Positions 40,502 to 51,837 of a stretch of 64,000 nucleotides of DNA are shown piece after piece; position 1 is the stretch's first letter; each line of letters opens with the position of its first letter. Made by a program: the position numbers and the translations under genes. The notes under the pieces are model-generated. The model ran no database searches. It saw nothing but the letters and a program-made list of their open reading frames with translations, and was not told the origin of the DNA. This DNA is from Thermothielavioides terrestris NRRL 8126 (lineage: Eukaryota; Ascomycota; Sordariomycetes; Sordariales; Chaetomiaceae). The DNA is taken from NCBI RefSeq assembly GCF_000226115.1, contig NC_016462.1:1984001-2048000 (forward strand), written 5' to 3'.

Positions 40502-40995
40502 ATGTCGGTTCCTCGCGCGCGGCTGCTCGACCTGATGAGGGTAAGGGCAGCGTCTTCAAATTGTGAGCCGATAAGTGCTGACCAGCCCAGGCTCAATGCG
40601 AGCTCTTCTCCACCACGTTCAACCCCGAGGGCATCCGGACGGGCAACAAGATCCTGCGCCAGCGACTAAAGGGTCCCGCGCTTGCCTCGTACTACCCCCG
40701 AAGGATCACGACGTTCCGCGAATTCCAGAAAGCGTTCCAATCGCTGCAGCTGGAGATTGAGGATGAGGATGAGCTTGATCGCCTGGAGCATATCGCTGCG
40801 TGCGTCGCCTCTTCCCCGCGGCCGGTTTTTGCGTCGGTCTAACATGTCGCAGACTAAAGGCTCGTGGGAAAGGAGCTCCAAAGAAGAAGCGAACAAAGGG
40901 TATGTCCAGATCTAATGCCGTTTTTGCGTCCGCCCCCGTCTTTATAGCTCTGCTGACGACTTGTAGAGGTCCTCCCCCCCAGCAGGAGGAAATAA
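40502..40995 (+). CDS. rsm27: Mitochondrial small ribosomal subunit protein mS33 (Rsm27)
   Basis: Exons 40502-40540, 40591-40799, 40853-40899 and 40967-40995 give 107 residues. It begins MSVPRARLLDLMRAQCELF, then FNPEGIRTGNKILRQRLKGP and YYPRRITTFREFQKAF, the conserved core of S27/mS33. A basic segment (LKARGKGAPKKKRTK) is spliced from the third exon. The first two junctions are well supported by family continuity. The last short exon, ending EVLPPSRRK, is chosen by frame and splice signals and is less certain. The protein is a component of the mitochondrial 37S subunit. The ATG context is CACAATGTC. Confidence 0.92.
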
Positions 40996-42473
40996 GCATT
41001 CGGGCCAACCAACCACTTCTACTCCTTGGACTGAGTTATTACTGTATAGAGCATGGCAGAATACGCACTGGCGTTGGAATTCAAGAACCCCTATTGTTTG
41101 TGACAACATGAGCCCTTGAGTCTGCTCTCCGATTGCAACGTGGCGGAAATGTTGAATACCTGCTCTCCGGCTATCACTTCTGTCCAGCAATACGGATTGT
41201 TTCTCATTCAAGTTTGTAAGAACACATGCCCCTGCTTCCTTCCTCTCCCTGCTGTCCCTCTCAGTGCTGCTGACACAAGCGGGGGCCAGGGGATGTGAAA
41301 TTGGCTTGCCGCCATCAGCCTCTGACTTTCCATTCAGTATTTGGGTAGTCGGTGGTTTCAGTTTTCGCTCCCACCGAGTTCACTTGTCCCCTCCGTTACC
41401 TAGCACTAGTGCCGAGTTGATGGCTGGCTGCATATTAGCATGCGGTTGGTGAGTGACGAAGGGGCGCCAACAACTGCTCGTCGTGGGCCCAGCCCGCTAC
41501 CAGGCAAGGGACTCCAGAGCGGGCGTCGTTGTGTTGGAAAGGGCGAGGGGAGAGAACGGAAGAGTCCAGCAAGGTGCGCCCTCCTCAGCCCAGCTGCAGC
41601 CTGAGCCTGGCAAGTCTGGCGGGAGGCACATGAACTGGCATTGCCTGCCTTGCAAGGCGAGATATCCTGCCCAGGCACCACCCCGGGGGCTCAGTCCCGG
41701 AGAATCAAAGAACGGAAGGCGCGATTGGTTCAAACCCGCATGGCCGTGAATCTCGGGCCAGTTTCGGCCGGTTACTGCCTCAGGCTTGGACTTCACCGAT
41801 CCCATCGCCGGCCCCTTCCTGCTTCACGCTTTCCGACGCCCAAGTTTGGATGTTGCCGCTAAGGAGTGCTCGGGTACCTTACCTGTGACTCAGAAACCAA
41901 CTCGGAAGGTACCTGGAGCCTTACTACACGGCTTGACTGTGCTGAGGTTGACTTCAGGATCAAGTGGATCAATCTCTCCTCATCTCTCCACATAACCTCC
42001 CCTGCTCCAACTTGAATCTCTCCTTAGGTGCCTAGTGTGACGGCAGTTCAGCTCCGCTAACTGGCACTGGGTTGTAGAGCTTTGGGGCTTCCGGATCTCC
42101 ACCGCTTCAGGGCCGTCATCCAAACCCGAACTTCGAGGGGGGTCGGCCATCTCGATCTCGGTTCATTTCCTGAGATCACGAGCGCTCCTTCCTTTTCAAC
42201 TCTTCTCCGTCCCACCTCCCACGCCATTCCTTCCGCTCCGATCTTGCGAGCTTGCAGGCGATTGCTCGCTTGTCTGTTCTTCTATTTTCCTGGTCTGCCA
42301 TTCTCCTGCAGCCTCCCAGGCTCTACCTCTCTCCAAGTCTACACTCGAATCTTTCTTTTGAACATCTCGATCATTTCTCCGTTTGTCAGACAGCCAAAGC
42401 CAGCAACAGCCCATAGTCACACTCTCGAACGATTTGCCGCCGACAGTCGAACAGACGGCAACTCGAAGACACC
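40996..42473. promoter_or_regulatory. Long upstream region of the Pumilio gene
   Basis: 1.48 kb between tandem plus-strand genes. The last 350 bp are strongly pyrimidine-rich (for example around 42180-42330), as often seen in fungal promoters and 5' UTRs. A long leader with possible upstream start codons is likely. No protein gene is recognised. Confidence 0.45.
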
Positions 42474-45258
42474 ATGTCTGCTGCCGCCGCCACCGTGCTG
42501 ACGGGTTCTCCCGGAGAGCGTCACGCACTCCCGCCCAAGAGCATCACACAGGACGAGAACGCGAAAATCGTTGAGGAGCTGGTGGCTCATGGTCCTCATG
42601 TAGGTCTTGTGCTTCCCCATTTGCCGCCACCCGACCTCGAACGCGTCACAGCGCGTTCTGGAACAAGAACTTTTTTTTTTCTTTTCCCACACTTGCTGCC
42701 TTCGCTGCCGCTCTTCCATTGTTTCTGACAGTTTCTTTTCCTCCTCTCACTGTGGCGATTTTCCTCTTCAACTCTCAATACTGTACCAAGATGCACAGCC
42801 TAACTCACCGCGCTCTAGGAAGCCACTGCTGCCGTAACCTTGAAGAAAACCGTCGGCGCACTTTCCACTGCTAACCTGACGGCCCAGAGCTTCTCTAAGG
42901 TAAGTCACGTCTGTGTCCTTAAGCTGCATTGATCGGACTGATCATGACAGAAGTTGAAGACCCTCCACGAGTCCCCGTCTCCTACCGGCTCGTGCCCGAT
43001 GGATAAGCTCTACGCAAAGCTCTCTGAGCAGCACTCCATTATGGAGCAGCAGAAAGAGGCTCAGAAGTCTTCGGGTAACGAGGATCCGTACATGCGTGGC
43101 CTGGAGTCTCAGTCGTCCTCCAACTCCCTCCCCATCACTCCGGCTGCCGAGGGCTTCTCTGCGTCGACCGTTCCGACCACCAGATCGGCCAGCGCCACGC
43201 CCAACGAAGGCCAGACGACTTCTGAGGAGCTCTTGCGGCTCAAGCTTGAGCTTGCCGAGGCCCAGAGCAAAATTTCTCGTCTCGATCAGGAGCTGGCACA
43301 GACTCGTATGGCCAAGCAGGACAGTGGACGTGCGACGCCAGCCTTCATCGCTGACGCCGATTACGCATCGGTCATGCCCCCTGTCGCCTCTCCGGCTGCC
43401 TCGCGGGCCCACGCTGGTGGCTTGGTGTTCAATGCTGCCGGAAAGGTGACCCCGTTTATTCGCGAACAGAACTGGATCGCCCAGGACGACACTCGCTCAG
43501 ACATTAATGATTCTCTGGCCCCTGGAGGTTTCAATCGTACCCGCGCCATCTGGAACACCAACAAGCCCTCCTTTGGAGCCGGCTTTCCTCAGGGCCAGCT
43601 GATGGCTGATGGGGCCCAATCGACGCCGTGGGCCAACAGCCGAGCCCTCACCCATGAGCCCACCTTCCCGCCATCCGGCATGGACATGTATCGCCAGGAC
43701 CGGATGGCTGCGGACCAGGATGGCATGAGGCCCATTGGACGGCGCGGAAACCGATATGACCATCGATATGCATCGTCCGGCAACTTTGGAGGAGGGTTTG
43801 GCGGGTACAACATGCCGGCCGGGCCCTACGAATCAGGCTCGGCTTATCCCTCTGGCCCGCAAGGCGTGATGACAGGCGGCATGGGAATCGGAATGTATTC
43901 GTCTTACCAGCAGCAACCAGTTGGGACGCCTCTCTCGCCCCATGCAACCGAGTTCACCTCCTCCGGTGCGCCGTGGAAGGCTGAGGTAAGTTTCAGGACG
44001 CATTCGGCCCGCGACGATTATTGACTGACTCGACCGCCGATAGAGTCTGGCTTCTGAAGGCCAAACCTATGTGTCGCCCACCACGGAGCCTCTCAACTAT
44101 CGTCGGCTGCTTGATCGCAATGTCACTTGTGACTGGAAGTACATCGTTGACAAGATCGTCTGCAACAACGACCAGCAGGCCTCCATCTTCCTTCAGCAGA
44201 AGCTCAAGGTCGGAACACCTGAGCAGAAGTACGACATTGTTGAGGCCATCGTTGCCCAAGCATACCCTCTGATGGTCAACCGCTTTGGCAACTTCCTGGT
44301 ACAACGCTGCTTTGAGCATGGCACACCTGAGCAAGTCATCAAGATCGCCGAGGCTATTCGTGGAAACACGCTCAACCTGTCGATGGATCCCTTTGGCTGC
44401 CATGTGGTGCAAAAGGCATTTGATTCGGTGCCGGAGGAATACAAGGCGATCATGGTCCACGAGCTGCTGCGACGGATTCCCGAAACGGTTATTCACCGTT
44501 ACGCTTGTCACGTCTGGCAGAAGCTCTTCGAGCTGAGGTGGGCTGAGTCCCCTCCGCAGATCATGAAGTACGTCAACGAAGCCCTGCGTGGCATGTGGCA
44601 CGAGGTTGCCTTGGGCGAGACGGGCAGTCTGGTCGTTCAAAATATTTTCGAGAACTGCCTGGAGGAGGACAAGGTAAGAACTACTCGCCGCGGTTACGGA
44701 ACGCGTTCGAACTGCTGCTGACCATGGAGCTCGTAGCGCCCCTGCATCGAAGAGGTCCTGGCCAACATCGACATCGTCGCGCACGGCCAGTTTGGGAACT
44801 GGTGTATTCAACACATTTGCGAGCACGGCGCCCCTGCAGACCGCAGCCGGGCCATCGACCATGTGATCCGGTATGCTGCCGAGTACAGCATGGACCAGTT
44901 TGCGTCCAAGGTTGTCGAGAAGTGTCTCAAGATTGGCGGCTCCGAGTTCCTGAGCCGCTACCTGGATCGCGTGTGCGAGGGCCGCGTCGACCGTCCTCGG
45001 ATCCCCTTGATCGACATCGCCAGCGATCAGTACGGCAACTACCTCATCCAATATATCTTGACCCACGCCGCTCCCCAGCACCGCGAGATTGTTGCCGCCC
45101 ATATCCGCAAGCACATGGTCTCTCTCCGCGGATCCAAGTTCGGCTCCCGGGTTGGCATGCTCTGCACGAACCATGCGGCTGCCACGCGCCCCGGCCCGGG
45201 TGTCGGCCCGATGCCAGGCCGGATGGCGAGCTCTCGCTACGGTGGCGGCTACCGTTGA
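42474..45258 (+). CDS. Pumilio-family (PUF) RNA-binding protein
   Basis: Sequence-specific 3' UTR-binding regulator of mRNA stability and translation. Exons 42474-42599, 42819-42899, 42951-43985, 44044-44673 and 44737-45258, all phase 0, give 797 residues. The N-terminal half is low-complexity with a short coiled-coil (SEELLRLKLELAEAQSKISR) and a Gly/Tyr/Met-rich region. PUF repeats fill about residues 440-755: NRFGNFLVQRCFE, DPFGCHVVQKAFD, HRYACHVWQKLFE, ETGSLVVQNIFEN, GQFGNWCIQHICE, DQFASKVVEKCLK and DQYGNYLIQYIL. The penultimate repeat carries the S..E set that reads G and the last the N-Y..Q set that reads U, so recognition of a UGU core is expected from the PUF code. No RRM is seen. Confidence 0.95.
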
Positions 45259-46125
45259 GTCGACTCATCGCACTTCAGAAGCCTCTTGGCGAAGATCTGA
45301 CCGTCCCTCGAAGACGTGCGGCATCACCGATTCTTTCTTTGCTTGCAGCCCCACAATGGATTTCGCAGTCGTTTTCTCGCCTGGGAGCTCTCCTCAACCA
45401 TATGAGACTCTGTTTTAGGAGCATCTTCGTCAAGACCTACGTTTTCCCAGATCACGCGACATCCTACGCTCGGGAGGGCCCTGCCCATTCGAGTGCTTTG
45501 GACACATTATGATTATGGATTTTGCAATATCGAACGGTTGCAGAACCCGTTTCGGAGGAAGGCTGAATCTGTTGTGTCAAGATCTAGAGGGGACAGTCAC
45601 CAAAACCACCTCTCCCAGATGGGGCCACTCTGACAACCGATTCAAATTCGACTCTATAGCTTTGAGGAATCGATTTTGGGGAGACATCACCACCTAAGAA
45701 GGTGGGGGGTGAAAAGTAGTGGGCCGCGCGGCGGTAAATGGTACGGGGAGTGTGTCTACCGAGCTGCTTTGCTTGTGTCTCTTTTTGTCTATCAGGAGGG
45801 CGGAGGACAGTCATCATTCGCTGAAGATGCGTGGCCCGCAGTGGATTACTCGGCCTTGTCCATGTATTCAGATAGTTTCGAGCTCATAGTCACTCTCTTA
45901 ATCACACCCGATGATTATTTATTGCGTGTTCCCTCAGGACAAAGAGACATTCAGGTTCAAGTTCATGGCGGCTTGAGGTCCCTTACGAAGGAGACTCGTC
46001 TTTGCGCAATCCCATCATACAACACCGAGCGAGGCTGCCGTTGCCAGACCAAAAGACACCGAGCGCAACCTGCGCGCTCCTCACTAATAACCCCCCCAAG
46101 CCCTCCGCTCTCTTACCCTCGACGA
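45259..46125. other. Intergenic, convergent 3' ends
   Basis: 867 bp between the Pumilio gene and the SelO gene. AT-rich segments near 45500-45690 and 45890-45930 are plausible 3' processing regions. No gene is seen. Confidence 0.4.
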
Positions 46126-48306
46126 TCACGAACTACAACTACACTGCAGCGCCCTCTCGGCCGGCGGCACGTCTCCCGTCCACCGCGCCTCCTCCTCGGC
46201 GTCGCCCTCGTACGGCACCCCGTCGAACTCGCGGCCCGCCCAGCGGTCCTCGAACGGGTGCAGCGCCAGGTGCAGCGCGCGCCGGAGCACCTCGCGCTCG
46301 CCGCCCTTCTCGACCCGCCGGATCACCTCGTCCAGGACCCAGCCGCGCGGCACGAAGTTGGGGTTCACGCGCTTCATGGCGGCTGTGCGTTCTGCCTCGG
46401 CTGAGGCGGAGACTGAGGTGGAGGCGGAGGTGGAGGCGGAAGTGGAGGTCACGGGGGGTTGGGGGGATTGGGATGGTGGTGGTGGTGGTTGTGATGGTGG
46501 TTGTGAGGTGGATGATGGGGTTGACGATGACAGTGATGATGACGGTGACGAGGCCCAGTCGGAGAGAGCGCGCGAGTGATAGACGGCGAGCCAATCGGCC
46601 AGGCGCTGGCGGCCGGACTCGGAGTCGGGGCGCGGTGGTGGTCGTTGTTGTTGTTGTTGTTTGGTTTTGGCGACGTCTTCGTCATGGAAGAAGCGCGCCG
46701 CGTGGGCGAGGCGGGATTCCGGGGTTGCGAGGGCGGACAGGGGCATGGCGGACAGGCGCCGGAAGAAGTGGTGGAAGTCGAGCTCGAGGGCCTCGAGGGT
46801 GTCGAGCAGCGGGGAGAAGAGCTCGTCGAAATCGGTCGGCTGCTGCGTCTTGAGGCCCAGGCGGAGCGTGAGCAGGCGCTTGAACTCGGCCAGGAAGACC
46901 GACTTGTACTCGTCGCCGGCTTGGGTGATGATCTTTTCGGCGCGCGCGATGAGCGGCGGCGCCGTGTCTTCCGTCACGCCCGACTCGACGAAGGTGCTCG
47001 AGTCGCAATCGGCGCCCGAGCCGATCAGCTCGCCGAGCGCTTCGCCGAGGCGGACGAGGTTCCACCAGATGATGGTCGGCTGGTTGCGGTAGCTGTACCG
47101 CAGGAAGTGGTCGTCGTGGTTCGGTGTGTACTGCGGGTCGAAGTTGTCCATGAAGGCGAAGGGGCCAAAGTCCATGGACAGGCCGAAGACGGACGTGTTG
47201 TCGGTGTTGAGCACGCCGTTCATGAAGCCGTACGCCTGCCACTTGGCGACGGTCAGGGCGTTGCGCCGCACGATCTCGCGGTACAGGCGGGCGAAGCGGT
47301 TTTCCTCAGCGCCGGCAGGGCCTTGGACTTCGTCCTTGGGGATGCCGCGCTCGGGGTCGGGAGTCTCGGACGGGTTCTCTGGGTCCTTGAGGCGGCCGGG
47401 GAGGGTCTCCCACCCGCCAAAGACATCCTCGGCGACGTAGGTTGCGAGGCGGCGCACGAGGGCTCTGTCGCCGCGGGCGCGGAGGATGTCGAAGTTGCCG
47501 AAGCGCAGCCAGGTCTGGGCGAGCCGGACGACGATGGCGCCCGGTTCGATGCGCTCCCGCACGACCTTGCTGTGCGGCAGCAGACTGATGGCCAGGGCCC
47601 TTGTGCTGGGGATTCCCAGGGCGTGGAGGGCCTCGCTGACGATGAACTCGCGGATGCTGCTGCGCAGGACGGCCTTGCCGTCGGCGAAGCGGCTGTAAGG
47701 GGTGATGCCGGCGCCCTTGAGCTGCACTTCGTACCGCACGCCGGTGCGCGGGTTTGTCGCCTCGAACAGGCTGATGGCGCGCCCGTCGCCCAGCTGGCCG
47801 GCCCAGTCACCGAACTGGAAGCCGCCGTAGCACTGCGCCCAGGGGTAGCCCGGCCCCGAGAGCGTGTCGGAATCCCAGCCGTGGATCTTGTTGCCGACTA
47901 CCGTCTCCTTGAATTCCTCCGTCTCGGCTTCGGATAGTGCCAGCCCCAAATCACGCATGGCCGCCGGGGACACGGCGAGCAGTTCTGGGTCCTTCTGGAT
48001 CTCGGGCCGGACCCACGTGAACAGGGCGCCGCGGACCTGGCGCGGGCCGAGCTGGTCTCGCGGCGCCTTGTGGCTGTCGGCAGGCGTGGGAAAGAGGGGG
48101 TCTGCGGGCAGCGCCGAGGTGAAGTGCCACGACTTGGGCAGCGCGGCGAGCGTCACGCCCTCCCTTGCTTGGGACGCCGACTCGGCGCTGCTGCTGTTGA
48201 CCGCGGCCATGGCGGCAGGGTTGGTGAAGGTCGAGAATGCTCGACTCCAGGGACTTCGGAATTGCTGGGCAACGGCGAGACAGCGCGCTGCCGGCTGGAA
48301 ACGCAT
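46126..48306 (-). CDS. Selenoprotein O homologue (Fmp40-type protein AMPylase)
   Basis: Mitochondrial pseudokinase-fold enzyme that transfers AMP to protein hydroxyls. A 726-residue intron-free frame from ATG 48306, with an Arg-rich presequence (MRFQPAARCLAVAQQFRSPW). Landmarks are WAQCYGGFQFGDWAGQLGDG (near 156-175), QLKGAGITPYSRFADGKAVL (195-214), FMNGVLNTDNTSVFGLSMDF (361-380) and FGPFAFMDNFDP. The C-terminus is LQCSCSS: Cys724, third from the end, sits where vertebrate SELENOO has selenocysteine, as expected in fungi lacking Sec. A low-complexity insert of about 85 residues (poly-Gln, Ser/Pro/Thr repeats such as TSASTSASTSVSASAEAE) interrupts the C-terminal part of the domain, roughly residues 555-640; it is likely a surface loop. 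Confidence 0.95.
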   Translation of the reverse strand: MRFQPAARCLAVAQQFRSPWSRAFSTFTNPAAMAAVNSSSAESASQAREGVTLAALPKSWHFTSALPADPLFPTPADSHKAPRDQLGPRQVRGALFTWVRPEIQKDPELLAVSPAAMRDLGLALSEAETEEFKETVVGNKIHGWDSDTLSGPGYPWAQCYGGFQFGDWAGQLGDGRAISLFEATNPRTGVRYEVQLKGAGITPYSRFADGKAVLRSSIREFIVSEALHALGIPSTRALAISLLPHSKVVRERIEPGAIVVRLAQTWLRFGNFDILRARGDRALVRRLATYVAEDVFGGWETLPGRLKDPENPSETPDPERGIPKDEVQGPAGAEENRFARLYREIVRRNALTVAKWQAYGFMNGVLNTDNTSVFGLSMDFGPFAFMDNFDPQYTPNHDDHFLRYSYRNQPTIIWWNLVRLGEALGELIGSGADCDSSTFVESGVTEDTAPPLIARAEKIITQAGDEYKSVFLAEFKRLLTLRLGLKTQQPTDFDELFSPLLDTLEALELDFHHFFRRLSAMPLSALATPESRLAHAARFFHDEDVAKTKQQQQQRPPPRPDSESGRQRLADWLAVYHSRALSDWASSPSSSLSSSTPSSTSQPPSQPPPPPSQSPQPPVTSTSASTSASTSVSASAEAERTAAMKRVNPNFVPRGWVLDEVIRRVEKGGEREVLRRALHLALHPFEDRWAGREFDGVPYEGDAEEEARWTGDVPPAERALQCSCSS

Positions 48307-49189
48307 GAGGCTGTTCAGTTTTTACCTCATACAGTTGGTATTGTGCGGCGTCCCGGCCGCGGGGCCAATTCCGATCGGGGCCCGGCTCGGCTTGCTGCGG
48401 AGACGGAAGGGAACCTGGAACGGAAGGGATCTCTCTAGTATATGGGAGGGCTCGGATTTAGACGGCGATGCGACCCCCGTCGGAAATTGTAATCCGCACT
48501 TTGTGACCCTTAGATAGCCTGGGGCCGGTGGTTGATATTGGCGAGGATGCCCATGAATCTTTGAAGTTTAAGTAGCTAGGTATTTTATCATCCGGAAGGT
48601 ACCCCTCAATCCTGCAATGACTTGATGAGATGGGAATGAATGCTTAGGAAACCCCCAACCTTGGCACTGGTTTGGGTGGCGTTCCGGCGCGGCGGGACGG
48701 CACGTCATCGGCAATTGTGCATGGAAGGAATCTTGGTCAGGGTCGTTATCTGTTCCTCAATAAGCCCCTTGCGGGGGCGGCTCTTTATGAACAAAAATCA
48801 CACCTGATACCCTTTATTCCGTGATTTTGACACCGTTTCTAGGATTTGGGTAGTGCACGGAATACAATACTGGCAACAGCTGCTCGCTAGCTCCGATAGC
48901 CAACATGGCGTCATAGGCCACGCTAATGACGCCCCCGCATCTTCCACTGTGGGCCGAAGAACAACACCACTGCTCCGAAGGAGAAGCACGGCTGGACGAT
49001 TGTGGATAACTCGTATGCAGGCCACGCCGGACGTAATTCGGCTGTAGTGTAACACCGAGCTTTGCTCTCGCGGATACTATGGAGGAGATAAATAGGTAGA
49101 CGAGCACCTCACCAATACACAGATTCCTGTCTGCCCTGCTCTTGCACTCGCCTCGTTGGACCGATATCTGCCCTGACAGGACTGCCAGC
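48307..49189. promoter_or_regulatory. Divergent promoter region
   Basis: 883 bp shared by SelO (minus) and the aldo-keto reductase (plus). A GTAGCTAGGTATT motif lies near 48573. Nothing else is recognised. Confidence 0.4.
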
Positions 49190-50371
49190 ATGAGCTCTGC
49201 GACTTCCGCATCCAAGCCTGATGCTTCGGGGACGACCCCGAAGCAGCTCCAGGACATTCCACACCTCAAACTGAGCGACGGGAATGAGATACCCATGGTA
49301 GGTCATGCAATCACAGCGGACTCCAACTCGAACCAACTAGAAGAGCACCTCGCTGACGCCCAAAACCCCCTCTTCCCCCCTTGCAAAGATCGGCTATGGT
49401 CTGGGGACCGCCAATTTCAAGCGCGGCAACAAGGAAGGACTCGATGAGAAGATCATAAACGACACCGTCACCGCCATCAAGAATGGCTACTACCACCTTG
49501 ACTGCGCCGAGGGTACGCCGCTCCCCTCACCCTCCTCCAACCCCCCGGGGAAAACCAACCTGGGGGAACATGGTTCTCTCAAATCCGTTCCCCCACCCCC
49601 CACACTCTTCACTCGCTAACACCCTCTCGCCCCGCCCGCACAGCCTACGGCAACGAAGCCGAGGTCGGCGTCGCCATCGCCCGCGCCGGCGTGCCGCGCG
49701 ACAAGCTCTTCATCACCACCAAGACCTCCTGCAACCCCGGCGACACGATCGAGGCGGCGCTCAGCCGGTCCCTCGCCAAGCTCGGCCTGGACTACGTGGA
49801 CCTGTACCTGATCCACAGCCCGTACTGGGCGTCGTCGCCGGCCGAGCTGCAGCGGCGGTGGGCCGAGATGGAGGCGCAGCGCGACGCCGGCCGCGCCCGC
49901 TCCATCGGCGTGTCCAACTACCTGCGCGAGCACCTCGAGGCCGTGTTCGCCGCCGCGCCCCGCCACCCGCCCGTCGTCAACCAGATCGAGTACCACCCGT
50001 ACCTGCAGCACGACCCGGACGGCGGCGGCGGGTTGCTGGCCTATCTCCGGGAGAAGGGGATCGCGGTCGAGGCGTACTCGCCGCTGACGGCGGTGCGGAG
50101 GGCCGCGCCCGGCCCCGTCGACCCCGTGTACGACCGGCTGGCCAAGAAGTACGGCGTGACGGCGGGCGAGGTGGCGCTGCGCTGGTGTCTGGATCAGGGA
50201 ATCGTGGCCGTCACGACGAGCTCAAGCGAGGAGCGGCTGAAGCAGTGGATGACGCGGCTGCCGACGTTCAAGTTGACGCCCGAGGAGGTGGAGGAGATCG
50301 CGGAAAAGGGGAGGGAGAAGCATTATAGGGGCTTTTGGACCAATAAGTTCGCTGAGGATGATCGACGCTGA
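49190..50371 (+). CDS. Aldo-keto reductase
   Basis: NAD(P)H-dependent carbonyl reductase with TIM-barrel fold. Exons 49190-49297, 49389-49512 and 49644-50371 give 319 residues. The catalytic tetrad is complete: D74 and Y79 in [13 protein letters not shown] (split by the second intron), K104 in LFITTKTS and H135 in LYLIHSPYW. Other landmarks are [25 protein letters not shown] and [13 protein letters not shown]. The Asn/Gln and Ser-rich cofactor-binding residues suggest ordinary NAD(P)H use. Substrate cannot be read from sequence, and the neighbours do not indicate a pathway. The N-terminal about 20 residues ([20 protein letters not shown]) are a non-conserved extension. Confidence 0.94.
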
Positions 50372-50543
50372 GGGAAGAAGTAGACTTCTTGTTCTGGGGA
50401 AGTAGGAAATATCAGAGGTTCTTTCCGTTTTGAGTCACTCCAGGAAGGATTGCTGAGAGGCCGCATCTGCCTTATGGCTACAGGTGAGCTGTCCAGGAGT
50501 GTGTAGGTACCTTAGCCAACGTGAAAATACGCATCCAACAAAC

Positions 50544-51837
50544 TCAGAGTTCATCGTCTGACTCGGTCTCGCTCCCCGCGGCTGGCGGAGGAGTTGCCGC
50601 CTTTGGCGTGGTCTTCCTCAGCGGCCTCTTAGGCGGGTGAATCGCGACATCTTTCCCTTTCGCTGCATGCCCACCTGCAGTCGCTCGGCCTTTCGGCTCC
50701 GGCTCGCGCTGCTGGCGTGTCTTTGGCGGTGGCGGCGGAGGCGGAGGAGCTTCGTCGTCCTCCGGCTCGCTGCCCGTCGCATCCTCATCGGTTGTTTGCC
50801 GGTCTTCGGACTCCGGGCTCTCGTTGCGCTCCTCTGGCGGCTCCGGCAACTTCGGATCGACATCCATCTTGTCGGCACCAGCATTCACTTTCTCGAACCC
50901 GTCATCTGAGTCTGAAGACGACCCGCCGCCGGATGCGTCTTCAAGCGCTTTGCGCTTGGCACTCCGGGACGCGCCGGGCTTCCGAGGTTCCGTGGCTCTT
51001 GGTCGCGCAGCCTGCGCCGCGCGAGCCGCGGCCAGCCTGGACGGGTCGACCTGGGCCGTGTTGAGCAGACGCTGCTGCTCGCGGATCTTGACTTTCTTTT
51101 CATTCAGAAGACCGCAAAACTTTTCCAGGAGTTCTGCCTCCCTAGCTTTCTTGGCCTCTGTGAGCTCATCCAGTTGGTTTCTCAGCTCGGCGATGCGGGC
51201 TTCCAGGTCTGATACTTTGGCTTTTTCGGTCGCCAACGTCTCCCGAAACTTCTCTCGCTCCAGAGCCGTGGCCCCGCACCAGTCAAAGAGCTGAATGGCT
51301 TCATCAGCCTTGTGGTTCAGCGTCAGAGCGCCAAGCCGTTGCTAGTGATAAGCGGTCAGTTGGACGTTTGCTCTCCGGGACAGACACGGAAAAGGCTCAC
51401 ATTAATGCCGGCCACCCGTCGCCTGATTGTGATGGTAAGCGACTTGCCCACATTGGCCTCGGCACCCGCCTCGATGCCCTCCATTTGCTCCCCCCCGAGG
51501 AGGAGGGCCTTTAGGATCCTCTCCCATTCCTCCGGGGAGCAGGGGCTGCTGGCAGCTCTAAGGTCCCCAATACGGTCGTGCCTCACTGGCGCACGGGTTA
51601 GCTACCGACAATATTCAAATATCCCGGCTAATGCGATACGTCCATCCGGGAAGTTCCATCGAGTCGAGTCGAGTGGAGGAAGAAGGGCGACTCACGCTTG
51701 ACCACATACGGCTCTTCGCCCTCAGTCGCGACAAATTTGACGTTCAATGGCTTGGACCCCGACGGTATAACCTCGCCCAGCACGAAGGCGCCTTCCTCGT
51801 CCGTCCGAGGGACGCGAATGATGTGAGAGGATGCCAT
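50544..51837 (-). CDS. XRCC4/Lif1-like DNA ligase IV cofactor
   Basis: Predicted partner of DNA ligase IV in non-homologous end joining. Exons 51837-51696, 51585-51401 and 51341-50544 give 374 residues. The head domain (about 1-120) includes MASSHIIRVPRTDEEGAFVL and VVKLRHDRIGDLRAASSPCS then EEWERILKALLL. After the IQLFDWCGATALEREKFRET segment comes a long coiled-coil (KVSDLEARIAELRNQLDEL to EKFCGLLNEKKVKIREQQRL), where ligase IV would bind. The C-terminal 150 residues are acidic and disordered, with SSSDSDDGFEKVN and a Pro8 run, typical of fungal XRCC4 homologues and likely phosphorylated. Only 172 bp separate its stop from the aldo-keto reductase stop (convergent). Confidence 0.88.

Noticed and set aside
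46576..47937. 453-codon open frame antisense to SelO
   Set aside because: Same composition effect; Val/Glu/Ala-rich with no recognisable motif, while the minus strand encodes a clear SelO protein.
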